Below, piece after piece: positions 35,601-45,700 of a stretch of 64,000 bases of DNA. The notes beneath the pieces were generated by a model, which worked only from the letters and a program-made list of their open reading frames with translations, did not search any database and had not been told where the DNA came from. This DNA comes from Gymnorhina tibicen (taxonomy: Eukaryota; Chordata; Aves; Passeriformes; Artamidae). The position numbers and the translations under genes were made by a program. Every line of letters begins with the position of its first letter. Within the stretch, counting starts at the first letter, position 1. The stretch covers positions 3,654,396 to 3,718,395 of the forward strand of contig VXAZ01009309.1 in assembly GCA_013399875.1 (NCBI GenBank). Direction: 5' to 3'.

Positions 35601-37301
35601 CTTATCTTGGGAGGAAAAACCAGAAGATAAAGGATTAAGCAACTTGGCATCATTTCAGCCAGAACTATAGAGTCATATTTCCAGAACATGCTGTCCTTAG
35701 AGGGGGAGAGGGAAATCGGCTCCATGGAGCTCGCATGACATTTGTTTTCGTAGGAATATGGAGCGCGAGTTAATCTCATAGTACAGGGAGGGGGGCTGAG
35801 CAAATTTGGATCTTTTTAACAGCCGACACGCTCATCCAGAAGAAAAGCTGCTGGGAAGGGGAAAACCAGGGCTGGAGAGATTTACTGAGATCTCCTTGCA
35901 GGATGCTGCTCAGCACCGAGTGAAAGAGAAAACCCGAGCGCTGCCGGGTGTTCCGTTCAGCGCTGTTTGTCTTTGGGCGAGCACGCGAAGGCAGATTAGA
36001 AATGATCCTTTATGTTTTCTTAACAGGAAGCCGTGAAATCCTGGAGCACTCGGGCCACCGCAGACCCTGAAAGGCTGGTAATTAGCAGGAAAACAGCGCA
36101 GATAATAAACCCTTCTTTTCATGCTTTCGTTGCACTGCGGATCACACTGCGGCTGATTGCGAAAGGATGTGTTTTTATGGTTAATTTGAAGTAAGCAGAG
36201 AGGTAAAATTTAACTTACTGGAAAGCCTCACACGGGGAAAAACGGGAATTGCTTCCTTCAGCCAAGAGCAGTCGCAATCAGCCCAACGTGGTGGGCAGGG
36301 GACAGGGCTGGAGAGCCCAGGGGTGGGAAAACAACCCGAACGGGAACCCAGCAAACAGACAGGGGCAGGAGGGATGGAGTTTGCAGCAGCAACAGCAAAC
36401 AACACAACTGGAAACGAGTCTTCCCCCCACCCCCCAAATACATCTCACCCAAATACATTTGCACCTTTAATTCCTGACAGCACCCCGGGCTGCCCTGTTA
36501 TCCCACTGATCCCTGTGGATGCAGCTCTCAGCCAGGTTCTTCCCGCTGGCAGGAGCAGCCTCTCTGCCTGGTGACTTTTGCCCTGTCTCGGAGCCATTAA
36601 CGGGAGCTGTGGTTAATTTTTAATGTGACTGACAGCAGCACACGAGCGAGGCAGGGTGTTGATGCATCCTCTGTGTGTGTCTTTGCAGCTAAACACAGCA
36701 GAGACATCCAGCTCCTGGGTCCCTCAGCCTTGCTGATGTGCTGCTGTGTTTGTTCTCTCTTTTGGGTTAATCCCTATGCCAGACCTCCTGATCTGTGGGG
36801 TCCTCTGGGGTAGAAACCCCCAAGACCTTCCGGACCCAGAGCAGCGGGGCTGGTCCAGCGCGTGCCGTGCCCCGTACCCCGCTCTACCAAACCACGAGCC
36901 AGATTCACCCGCAGGGAGGGAGCCCCAAAAGCCTCCATGCAAGCACCCAGGTGACTCACCCCGAAGTAGGAGTTGTGCCCATCGCTCCAGAGCACGGCCA
37001 GGTCCGCGTTCTCAAACTCGCCCCTGTCCGACATCCCAAAGAGGAGCCCGAACTGCAGCTCCCTGATGAGGAGCTGGAAGTGCACGGCTTGCTCAGGGTA
37101 GCTGACATTCCAGGAGAGCTCCAGCAGCCCCTGGGGATCCAGGGGCACCTTGTAGGGGAACTCACTCCCGCGGGGCGCCGAGCCCTGCAGAGCCACCACC
37201 AGGATGACCAGGAACGCCGCCACCATGGTGAAGTACATGGATGCCACCTCCCGCAGCTTGAGGCTGGGGCAGGAGCAGGGCTTGCTCCTGGAGTCCTGCA
37301 T
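23525..37301 (-). CDS. DBH: Dopamine beta-hydroxylase (12 coding exons, whole CDS span)
   Basis: DBH is a copper- and ascorbate-dependent monooxygenase that converts dopamine to noradrenaline inside secretory vesicles. Exons in transcript order: 37301-36960, 34868-34722, 33431-33174, 31810-31634, 30748-30646, 29459-29293, 28589-28446, 28368-28330, 27500-27441, 26779-26652, 26194-26035 and 23659-23525: 1860 nt, 619 aa (human 617). A short cytosolic tail precedes a hydrophobic signal anchor (about residues 22-40) and a DOMON region (about 48-165). The two copper domains follow. CuH ligands are His263, His264 and His334; CuM ligands are His413, His415 (SQLHTHL) and Met488 (EEMCVNYVH). N-glycosylation sequons include Asn65, Asn185 and Asn567. 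All introns are GT-AG. MOXD1 is the paralogue, but the signal anchor, length and synteny with SARDH indicate DBH. Confidence 0.96.
26035..26194 (-). CDS. DBH: DBH exon 11 (residues 522-575)
   Basis: It encodes FNDEEVCMCPQVSVPQQF, WNTFNRDVLKSLYGFAPISM and HCNKSSAVRFP (sequon Asn567, and conserved cysteines of the C-terminal region). The acceptor is ctgcccag and the donor GTAGGT. Confidence 0.95.
26652..26779 (-). CDS. DBH: DBH exon 10 (residues 480-522)
   Basis: It encodes GGFGILEEMCVNYVHYYPQT, with Met488 (the CuM thioether ligand), and then LELCKSAVDPGYLHRYF. The donor GTAAAG splits an Arg codon after AG. Confidence 0.96.
26880..26960. repeat. Degenerate TATC/GATA-like low-complexity tract
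   Basis: A short imperfect run of ATCTGTATC, CTATCTCTGTTATCTAT and GATAGAGATAGG in DBH intron 9. Confidence 0.5.
27441..27500 (-). CDS. DBH: DBH exon 9 (residues 460-479), 20-codon exon
   Basis: It encodes GDELITTCTYNTEDRSRATV, followed by GTGAGT. The acceptor is preceded by a run of nine or more C. It matches the human GDVLITSCTYNTEDRELATV position. Confidence 0.94.
28330..28368 (-). CDS. DBH: DBH exon 8 (residues 447-459), 13-codon microexon
   Basis: It encodes EIRMLKEVVAVFP in 39 bases, between acceptor ctcccag and donor GTGAGT. Human DBH has EIRMLKKVVSVHP at the same point, so the small exon is genuine. Confidence 0.93.
28446..28589 (-). CDS. DBH: DBH exon 7 (residues 399-446)
   Basis: 48 codons. 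It carries IFASQLHTHLAGRKVVTVL with the CuM ligands His413 and His415, and then NADGHYSPHFQ. The acceptor is ccccccag and the donor GTACAG. Confidence 0.96.
29293..29459 (-). CDS. DBH: DBH exon 6 (residues 343-398)
   Basis: It encodes DSSGIRLYYTATLRP, AGIMELGLVYTPVMAIPP and LTGYCTDKCTQL, joining the two copper domains. The acceptor is cccccccag and the donor GTGAGT. Confidence 0.95.
30646..30748 (-). CDS. DBH: DBH exon 5 (residues 309-343, split Gly)
   Basis: It encodes AFYYPEEAGLAFGGPGSSRY and LRLEIHYHNPLVFK, which includes the third CuH ligand (His334). The donor GTGAGG at 30645 leaves one base of a split Gly codon. Confidence 0.96.
30958..31155 (-). mobile_element. CR1 LINE fragment, DBH intron 4
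   Basis: It begins TCACAGAATCACAGAATAC (the reverse complement of the CR1 3' terminal octamer repeat). CCGAGCTGGAAGGGACCCAC, CCTCAAATTCCAACTCCTGG, GTTGTCCAAAGGCTCCTTGA and CATTCCCGGGGGAGCTGTTC follow. It abuts the minisatellite downstream. Confidence 0.9.
31223..31521. repeat. 38-bp higher-order minisatellite (2 x 19 bp), DBH intron 4
   Basis: About sixteen 19-bp units alternate strictly between GTCAGACAGGGCTGGGAAG and GTCGGACGGGGCTGGGAAG, giving roughly eight near-perfect 38-bp dimers. The array starts about 70 bp after a CR1 fragment and ends about 110 bp before exon 4 in plus-strand coordinates. A 131-codon open frame across it is only a consequence of the repeat having no stop. Confidence 0.96.
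31634..31810 (-). CDS. DBH: DBH exon 4 (residues 250-308)
   Basis: 59 codons. It carries GNEALVHHMEVFQC with the CuH ligands His263 and His264, and then the GPCDSKMKPERLNFCRHVL cysteine segment. The acceptor is ctttgcag and the donor GTGGGT. Confidence 0.96.
33174..33431 (-). CDS. DBH: DBH exon 3 (residues 164-249)
   Basis: 86 codons. It encodes LIYGILEKPVRSLQAINTS (sequon Asn185), GLQRVQLLKPN and SQETTYWCYMAELP, the entry to the first copper (PHM-like) domain. The acceptor is cgcttcag and the donor GTGAGA. Confidence 0.95.
34722..34868 (-). CDS. DBH: DBH exon 2 (residues 115-163)
   Basis: 49 codons. It encodes DAWSDAKGQLHMDSQQDYQL and RAFSTCDPKDYLIE, the end of the DOMON region. The acceptor is ctcttgcag and the donor GTATGG. 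Confidence 0.94.
35890..36220. promoter_or_regulatory. Candidate conserved noncoding element, DBH intron 1
   Basis: A complex, AT-richer stretch in the first intron (CAGATTAGAAATGATCC, GCTGGTAATTAGCAGG, GATAATAAACCC, GGTTAATTTGAAG). First introns often hold enhancers. It carries TAAT homeodomain cores, but conservation is untested. Confidence 0.35.
36960..37301 (-). CDS. DBH: DBH exon 1 (residues 1-114)
   Basis: The start MQDSRSKPCS was chosen because it aligns with the human start region and is followed directly by LREVASMY and the signal anchor FLVILVVALQGS. It then enters the DOMON region (PLDPQG..LELSWNVSY, GMSDRGEFENADL). The donor GTGAGT begins at 36959. An upstream in-frame ATG at 37391 would add 30 residues unlike any DBH. 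Confidence 0.94.
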
Positions 37302-37515
37302 CCTGCCGGGACGGCACCCGGCGCCTGGCCGTGCCCATTTATGTGCTGGCCCTCCTGGGCAAGCCGGGTAAGCGACACTCTTTAATTGCATTTAGTTGTT
37401 GGGAAATTGGGCTGGTGTATTGACCCCCGTCAGCTCCTGGCCAAACACTTGTCATGTGCTGTCTCCCCTTAATTGGCTCTAATTGCACATGGACATTATC
37501 AATAGCAATTGGATT
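37302..37515 (-). promoter_or_regulatory. DBH: Probable DBH proximal promoter with homeodomain-core cluster
   Basis: In the DBH sense a TATA-like CATAAAT lies at 37343-37337, about 36 bp before the ATG. A CRE half-site TGACG is at 37432-37428. ATTA/TAAT homeodomain cores cluster at 37381-37388, 37469-37476, 37479-37486 and around 37496, with a CAATTG at 37506-37511. Known mammalian DBH promoters use a CRE/AP1 site next to PHOX2 homeodomain sites for noradrenergic expression, so the arrangement is suggestive. The TATA placement would give a very short 5' UTR, so the transcription start is uncertain. Confidence 0.5.
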
Positions 37516-39295
37516 TGACTGGGCTGATGTGATTCACTCTTAAATCTTCCTTAGTGGCTGGGAAGGGCTGTTTGCTCACAGGCTGCTCCGGCTGAGCCCT
37601 CGTGGGCATGCTCTGCCCTGCTCGTAGGGCCTTTGCCCCTATAACCCAGCCTGGGATCACCCCAAAGGTGGCCAGACAGTGAGAACAAAGAACCCCGAGC
37701 CTTGTCTGAGCTCTGAGGCATTCAATAACATTGACAGGGTTTGAAATATTTTCCCTGCAAAGCTCGGTGCCAGAGGAAATGCTGATTTCCCCCAAACAGC
37801 AAGAGAAGAGATGTCTCCTGTCCTCCCTCCTCTCCTGTTTGGCCTTCGTGGGATTTAATTCTGGCCCAGCAAAGCCCAGCTCCTCTCCCACCCCGCTTTG
37901 CATCCACTGAAGCTCCCACCTGCCTGGACCGCTGGATGTGTTCAGTATTTGTTATTTCCTCGCTTTTGTAACAGCCGGGACTTTGGCTCGGGTTTAAAGA
38001 CACCTTTAGTCTCTCCCCCTCCCCCTTCCCGTTTGTTTAAAGTCGGATGGATTCTCTTTGGGTTATTAACTTTCCCACGTTAATTGGAATTGTAACGAAC
38101 CGCCCGGAGCTCTCTGATGCACGCACGCCCTGCCGGGCTTTGCTCTGCGGGTCCGCGGCGTTGTTTTATTAATGCCACCTCCCGTGCCGGGCCGTGCTCT
38201 CGGATCTGCCCCGGGAGGGGTCCCCCCGGTCCCCTCCGGGGCTTGGGTTTCGCTCCCGGTCCTTGCAGCAATGTCACAGGGGCAGATCCGCCTCTCCCTA
38301 GCCCTGTGTAAGGAGAGGAAATGGATTCGGCTCGGCGTTCTAATGAATCATCAATGTGTGCATCCCGACGTTAAACCCGATGAGGTTTTACTGTCCTAAG
38401 ACACAACCATTACTCAGGAATGCGTCAATTGATCCCGGCCGTCTCTCCTTGCCGGGTGACCTGCTGCTCGCAGGGTTTGCTCTCTCATTCAGCTCCGCCA
38501 GGCAAAAGGCCAAGGCGGAGGGAGGGAGGGAGGGATGGAGCGCTGAGCTCTCCCGGATGAGCATCCCTCAGCCCCACCCCTGCCCCCAGTGACTCCAGCG
38601 CACAGCCCAGTCCCACACCAGCCCTCCCACTGCTGGTGTCAGCCTTGAAAGCCTGAAAAGCAGTGGATGGACAGGCGGAGGTCACTGGAGCTGCCTGGGA
38701 ACGCTCCCACCAGGGCACCTCTGGGGCTGTGTTCACTGGAGCTGTTCCTGGGCTCTGCACCTCACCCCATCCCCACCTCTGTTCACCTTCCTGAAGGAGG
38801 ATGCAGCATTTCCCCTGTTCCTGAGGCTCCTGGGCTCGTTCCTGGACGCACTGAAGACGTCAGATGGACGTCCCTCATCCCCCGGCTCTGGTGCTCGAGC
38901 ATTACAGAAGCCTGGCTGCCTTACAAAAGCCCCACAGAACAGATTTTTGTCCTTCCCCATCCCTGATCTCCTCCAAGCAGATTCACCCACTTGTCCTCCT
39001 CTCTTGGCTTCGTTTCCTCATTGTTAAGAGAAGAAGCTGAGCTGCCAAGCACGGCAGGAAGGCAAAGTGATCCTCACCGGGGGCAGGAGGGGGTCCTCAG
39101 CTAACGAGTTCTGCCTCCCTCCATCAGAGATGGAACCCCAGGTTGCTGGCGTGTGCGAGTGGAGCGCCTGAGCTCTCCTGTACAGGAGGAATTTGCAGTG
39201 GAACAGCAGAACACGGGCAGGTCAGCTTGAAAACAGCTGAACTTTGCAGATAAGCGGTGAGAATTTATTTGAAGAGAGGAAAAAGATTATGTACA

Positions 39296-39320
39296 TCTCT
39301 CTCTCTCTCTCTCCCCCCCT
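39296..39320. repeat. (TC)n microsatellite
   Basis: About ten TC dinucleotides followed by a C run. Confidence 0.9.
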
Positions 39321-39845
39321 TGCAGTTTCTCCTGAGTCGTGGCTCATAAATCCAGGCAAGGAGCGAGGATCCAGCTTTCCACTCATTGCTCGGGGTGTTT
39401 ATTTTAAGACTTCAAGGAGACGTAGAAACGCCAGAGTTTCCTGACTCGGAAACTCGGACCATTCGGGAGCAGCTGTGGGGTGGGAGCCGTGGGTCCTGCC
39501 CCTTTCCTGGAAGGCAGAGCAGCCCCTCGTGCCCGTGTGGGAGCTCTGGGGGAAGGGAACGCCGGCTGGTGCCAGCACGGAGCAGCCTGTGCTGGAGATG
39601 GGAACTCGGGCGTCCCCGCACACCCCATGCCCCTCTCCCCGAGCAGAAAAGACGCCCATGGAATACCTGGAGCGGGCTGTGAGCCCCAGGGCAGGGCTGG
39701 TTTGGGCTGGCCGGGCATTAAACCCCCGCCGGGTGTTGCTGACCCCATCCCTGCAGAGCCGCGCACCCAAACGGCCGTGGCCTTTCGCTGCCGCTCATGG
39801 CCCTGGGTGCAAAGCTGGGCATAAGCGGTGGCCTCCAGAGCCCTG

Positions 39846-40040
39846 GCAGCAGCAGCAGTGCCTGGCAGTGGTGGCAGGGGGCCGGGGAGCAGCTCCTCCA
39901 TCGGCTGGAACAAAAGCTGGCTTTACGGGTAAGCAGTTTAAANATGGCAGCAGCAGTGCCTGGCAGTGGTGGCAGGGGGCCGGGGAGCAGCTCCTCCATC
40001 GGCTGGAACAAAAGCTGTCTTTACAGGTAAGCAGTTTAAA
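39846..40040. repeat. Tandem duplication of about 98 bp separated by a single N
   Basis: Two copies of a segment run from GGCAGCAGCAGTGCCTGGCA through CTCCATCGGCTGGAACAAAA to AAGCAGTTTAAA. They are joined at an N (39943). The copies differ at only a few bases (GGCTTTACGGG versus GTCTTTACAGG). Confidence 0.93.
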
Positions 40041-42463
40041 CAAAATTGATGCGCCAAATTAGGGGCTGAGGAAGGCAGCACCCCTCCGAGCGATAATCCA
40101 TTGCCTCGCTCACAGAAATGGAAATTCAATTTGGGCAAGGGCGGGGCGGGGAGGGGAAGAGAGGGAAGCTTTCTGTCTGCTGCCGCGGCCGGTGCAGCTC
40201 TCCGTGCCCCGGGGGCTCAGCCATCCACAGCCCTATCCAGCACCGGGATCGAATTTGCCTCGGTGCTGATGAGGTTTGGCAGCGTCTGACTCAGGCTGGA
40301 GATGGGGGAGAGGGGGGCTGGCGCACGGCGGGGCCCTCACGTGGATGGGTGACCCTGCAGGGTCACAGGGACCCCTGCCCTGATCAACCTGTGCGACTCC
40401 TCTGGCCAGATCCACCCCTAACCCTACAAATCAGAGCCGTGGGCCAGCCCCGTGACCCGCGGGAGCTGCTCCATCACACCCCAAGGCGGGAAGGATGGTT
40501 TGTCATCCTTCCCAAAGGATCGCTTAGCCCAGCCCTGTCCCCATAACGAGTCAGAGGGGACCTGCAGGCTGCTCTCTGGTTTTGCTGTGCTCCAGGAGGG
40601 CACTGGGGCTGCCAGTCTGAGGTTCAGTTGCCCAGCAGAGGCCCAGGTGAGTGTCTGCCCTCTCTAAAGTGGCTTTAGTGTCCCTGTGTCACCTGGGCCA
40701 CATCCAGCTGTGCGGTTTTGCTGGGAACCTCCTCGTGTGGCAGCAGCCTGGGCTGTTCTAACTCACAGATGTGCCACGTGCCAGCCAGGACAGGACACTT
40801 GGAGGTGACAGTGACCCAGCAGGGATGGGTGGGAAGAGCCACTCCTTCCTCCTTGCGCTGAGTTTGTGCCTCACAGCCCAAACGCTGTAACATCCCCTGA
40901 GCCAAGCCTCTGCTTGTTCCAGCTCCTTGCTTTCTCCCGAACTGCTTTGCCTTCCTCAGGGCCAGATTTTCTTTATCTTACACCGTGGAAGGAAACTTTT
41001 GCCTCACTCCCCACAAGGATCGCATCCGAATTGGGACCAGCCCCAGCTGTGCAGTCAGACCTCCCCACTGAGCCAAATCTGAGACGGAACTGGACCGGAG
41101 CTGCTCTTTACAGCTCGGTCTCACTGCTCCTGCTCTGGCACTGAAGGTGAGGACTGGGCTGCCCTGACTGAGAAGCTCCAGCACTTCTGCCTCTCCTCCT
41201 GCTCCAGCCATGCCCCCCCAGATCTTCTGCAGAGCCAAAGGTGGGTGGCTGGGCTGTGCCACAGCGATGGGACAGCAGGAGAAAGGCCAAAATTAGCCAA
41301 AGGAAAGCACTGTTTGCTCTTTGGGAGGCGGCACTGCCCTGCCAGGTGCTCCAGGCTGGGTGGGCAGCCAGGCCCCTTCCCAGCAGAGCATCCCAGAGAA
41401 ATTCCCTCCCCAGTGCTGCCGCAGCTGAGGCACCTAATGAGATCTCCTCGCCTGTGCATGCTATATTAGGGTTTCCATGGATATGGTGTCACAAACACTG
41501 GGCTGTGGCTTTGTTATATAAACAGGAGAGATTGCCACAAATACCCAAAATATCTGAAAAGGACAGGAAGAGACAAAAGCGTTCTCTGGGTGTGTTTATA
41601 GAGCGTTGTGCGATCCAGGGGATAGTGCCAGTGGGAGGTGGGAGAGGTTTGTGTGAGCTTTGGGAAGTGGAGATTATCCGAGGGGTGGTCTCTGACTCGG
41701 GAGCTCTGGAGGCTCACCCTGATCTTCAATGGGATGTTTTTAAATGTTTTTAAACAAAAAAGGTGCTGCTGGCTGGGCGGTTCCTGCCCTGCTGCTTCAG
41801 CTCCTGGTGCCACGGGCATCCTTCTCCGTGTGCAAGTTCATCCTGGCTGAGCCTTGCACGGAGCTTGGTCCTCCCCTGCTCCTGCCAGATGCAGAGCGAT
41901 CCTGCTCCCTGCAGCTGGTGGGACCAGGGCTGGTGAGGGTGGTGGGGACACACAGCCATCAGCTCTCCCAGGCTGCCCACACCCGGCCCTGCTCTGCAGG
42001 ACCAGCTCATTTTGTGCCATTTCAGGTGCAAAAAGTCCCTTTTGTACAGTCGGAGGAATCGTGTAATGTGAGGAAAAAGCTGCTCTGGAATGGAGGTGGG
42101 ATGTAAGGGACACGGAGACATCAGGGTGGCTAAAATTGTATTGCACTCCCACTCCCCTGCCAATAACAACACCAGAAATAAAGTGGCTTTGCAATAACCA
42201 TCTCCCCGCGTTGGAACACAGATTCACGTGTCCCCGCAAAAGATGCTCCAGGCAGGATCAACTCTGCTCCAGCCTCGCTCCGCAGGAGAGGCACGGGAAG
42301 CTTGCTCCAGTCCTCCCATGAAGATGACTTCTCTGCCCAAGCTCCCAGTACCCACCAGTGCCTTCCTTTTCCCACACTCCGTGCTCACCCGTGGGTGACA
42401 TTCCCAGCCCATGGCTGTGTCAGCTCACTCCTGGCCTTCCAGATGCCTTCCACCATGGGATGA

Positions 42464-42786
42464 GCATCCCTCCATCCATCCATCCATCCATCCATCCATC
42501 CATCCATCCATCCATCCATCCATCCTTCCATCCATCCATCCATCCATCCATCCATCCATCCATTCATCCCTCCATCCCTCCATCCCTCCATCCCTCCATC
42601 CCTCCATCCCTCCATCCACCCATCCACCCATCCAGCCACCCCTCCATCCATCCCTCCCTCCATCCATTCACCCATCCACCCATCCATCCATCCATCCCTC
42701 CATCCATCCCTCCATCCCTCCATCCATCCATCCCTCCATCCATCCCTCCCTCCATCCATTCCTCCATCCATCCCTCCATCCCTCCA
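42464..42786. repeat. (CATC)n tetranucleotide array, about 320 bp
   Basis: A long CATC/CCTC tetranucleotide array, pure at the left end and increasingly interrupted to the right. It is open in several frames ([12 protein letters not shown] translations), none of them real protein. Confidence 0.96.
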
Positions 42787-45700
42787 CTTGTTTTCCCTCC
42801 TCTCTCTCAGTGAATCCCAGCCGGCACCTTTCCAAGCTTCAACACCTGACATGTGGTGGAGAATCCCAAATTCCACAAGGAAAGATCTGTTTTATCGCTT
42901 AAAAACACATCAAATCCAGTTTTTCCCTCTTCAGATACCGGACACCCTGCACTGCCCTCCTGCCATCCCTGATCTTGCAGGACCCATCTTAATTTCCCTG
43001 AAGTGATCTCTCCCACCTCTGGAATGGCAGGGGAGAATTCTTCTCCAGTTTGGTTGGAAATACCAGCAAAAGGAGCTGGAATCCGCCACGGGCATCGCTC
43101 CGGGGCTGCCTGGCACACGGATTTCCAGGGGGGTGAGTTGGTGCTGAGCCCTCCTGCGTGGGGCTCTGCTCCGTGGTGCCATCCTTTCTTCCTGCTCTTC
43201 CTCTAGCCCTCGTTTGCTGGCACTGAGCTGCTTCCTGAGGAACCCACAGCAAGCAGGATCAGCGTGGAGAGGAGCAGAGCCAGGAGAGGACACGGGGCCG
43301 AGAGAGCCTGAGGAGTTTGTGGATGCAGCTTTGTCAGCTTAGCAAAGGGGCTGGAGCATTGGATGGCAAAGGCTGCGGGCCCTGCTGCTCGAGGTTTGTG
43401 ATGGACAGCCTGGGAGAAGGACTAATAAAGAGTAAAAATCACGGATAAATGAGATTTCCTTCGGAAAACCCAACGTGGCTCCTGTACAGGGAGGGTTTGC
43501 CCTACAAACCTCTTGACAAGCTCAGGAAGCTTGAAGGGGAAGGTGTTTCCAGGAATCTTCGGATTTCCAAGGCTGGGACGAAAGGCTCTGCCCTCTTCCC
43601 AACCCTGCTCAGATGCTCATGGAAGGATTGTTCCCCCAGCACCTCCTGCACCCCCGTGTGCCAGCAGCCCCCCAACTCCGTGTCTCTGCTCAAAGGGATG
43701 TGAGGGAATCCATCCTCACCTCCTGCCTGTCCAAGCCCTTCCACGGAGCAGTGGCTGCACAGGGTGACATTCCAGCGAGTCTGGCACCTCTTGTCAGGTG
43801 CGGAGGCAGGAGCTGACGGGGGAGATGTGACGGGATGCGCCAGGCAGGCCCTGCCACGGATCAGCCTGGAGTACGTGTTCCCTCAGAACACCTCTGATCC
43901 AGCTCTGAGGGTGACGTCGCCCCGGGAGCCTCGGCATATGGAGCTGGTCATGGACTGGGGATGTTTACCAGGGCCAGGGTGGGGCATTGGGTAATTCACC
44001 TGCTCAGGTTAAAACCACTGATTTAAGGAGCAGTTTCTCTCTGCTGTTTCTTTGTTAACCCTTTTAAGCAGATTCACCCTTTGGCACCCTGAGGTTGTCA
44101 CCTTCCAGGGCAGAAACCTGTGAGAGTAACACGTGGCAGATGTGTCCCCAGGGCACCTCCAGCTCCTGCCTAAAGCCACAGCAGTGGGTGCAAGGGGACA
44201 CCAAGCAGGGTCCCAGTTTGGGGCAGCTCTCGGGACTGTGTTAAAAGCCAGTTGGTCCTGCAGTCAGGTGGAGAAAGGCGGCTGTGGACGAGCACAAACC
44301 TGGGAATCGCTGCTGTTCTCAGCAATGGAAAATTCTGCATTTAAATCCAGTGAAGGTGATCGAGGTGCTGCAGAGACAGGAGGATGCAGCAGGGACTTTT
44401 CAGGCTGCTGCTGAGAATATTTGGGATCAGCTTGGGAGACCATCCAAGAGAAGGAACCTCCATAATCGTGGGGAAGAGGCAGAGAGAAGCACCTGGTCCT
44501 TCCTTCAGGACCAGAGGGTGGCTGGCCCTGTGAGCTGAGCCTGCTGCAGCCCCCTCCTGCAAAGCTGCACACACGGGGTCCTGTCACTGCCAGGGAGCTC
44601 AAGGCAGAAACAAATGCCAGAGAGAAGCAGAGGAAAAGGCTCTGTCCTTAGGAATGGGAAAAGAGGGTATTTGGCAGGTGATGCCAAGGTTGTGTTGTCA
44701 CTGAACCCACTCCCAGGGTCTGCCACGTGCAGGAGTGGGTTTAGGGATGTTTCCCTCTTGGAGCAAAGCCCTGCACGAGCACTGGGATCCTTTAGCAACG
44801 TAAGAGCCCTTCTGCTGCCCTATTCCAGGTGAGCGTGTATTTCACTGCATCCCTGGGGCACCACGCACTTGGTGCGTGTCACGTCCACCAAACTGCAGTT
44901 GCCACAGGAGTTTTCAGGATGAAAACATCCCCAGTGTCCCCCAGGCCTGGGTATTCCACTGGGAATACACCCAGGGAGCTGGGCAGTGTTCCAGCAGCCC
45001 GTTGCTCCCAGCAGTGCCCGGGTTTGGCCGCGGGTTGTGCTCACGGATCAGTCTCACGTGGAAGACACTTCCAGGGTCAGGAAAACCAAAGGGAAACCTT
45101 GGGGACGGAACAAGCTGGAGGTGGGGCAAAAAAAAACCCCTAGAGAGCGATGCTGAGTGATGGGAATACCATAGAACATTCCTGGGCAGTTTGATGCCGA
45201 GTTCTGAGTCAAAGGAGGAAACGAGGAATTCGGGGTTGCAGGAGCGTGAGCGCACGAAGTCGCCGAAGGGTTTCCACTGGGAATAACCCAGGGGTGCTGG
45301 TGGAGGGAAGCAGGTGGGCACAACCTGAGCACTGCACTTAAAACCTGCCGATGACCTGGCTCCTGGCTGCTGCTGGGTCTGTTTATCCCGCAGACTTGGC
45401 AGGCACAGGACACCTCCCAAACGCTGGGGTTGATGAAAGTTGTGGCTGGCCGGCTGCCAGGTCTCGAGGCTATCAGCTGGCTCCCAAACTGTGGATGCTA
45501 ATTAGCGCTTCCCTTCTGTAAAAATTTCTGTTGCAAAGTCTGGGGAACCGGTGTTTGTGCAGCCCCTGGCACGGCCAGACCGTGCTCGCCATGGAGGTCT
45601 TGCACACCACTGCAATACAGAAATACATCATAAAAACATTTTTCTCCTTCACAGAACTCTGATCTCCCCAGAATTGCTCTTAGAGCGCGCAAACCTCATG

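Larger units (their letters stand above)
37516..42460. other. Intergenic DNA between DBH and the next locus, part 1
   Basis: No coding exon was recognised on either strand. Frames in this stretch are short, proline/arginine-rich and not similar to any family I know. The region holds a TC microsatellite (39296), a 98-bp tandem duplication (39846-40040) and some AT-rich complex sequence around 38030-38440. Confidence 0.6.

Noticed and set aside
42177..42182. AATAAA on the plus strand in the intergenic region
   Set aside because: No exon or 3' UTR leads to it; an isolated hexamer is expected by chance.
42358..42902. Frames of 150-163 codons reading SIHPSIHP on plus and DGWMDGWM on minus
   Set aside because: They are translations of the (CATC)n array.
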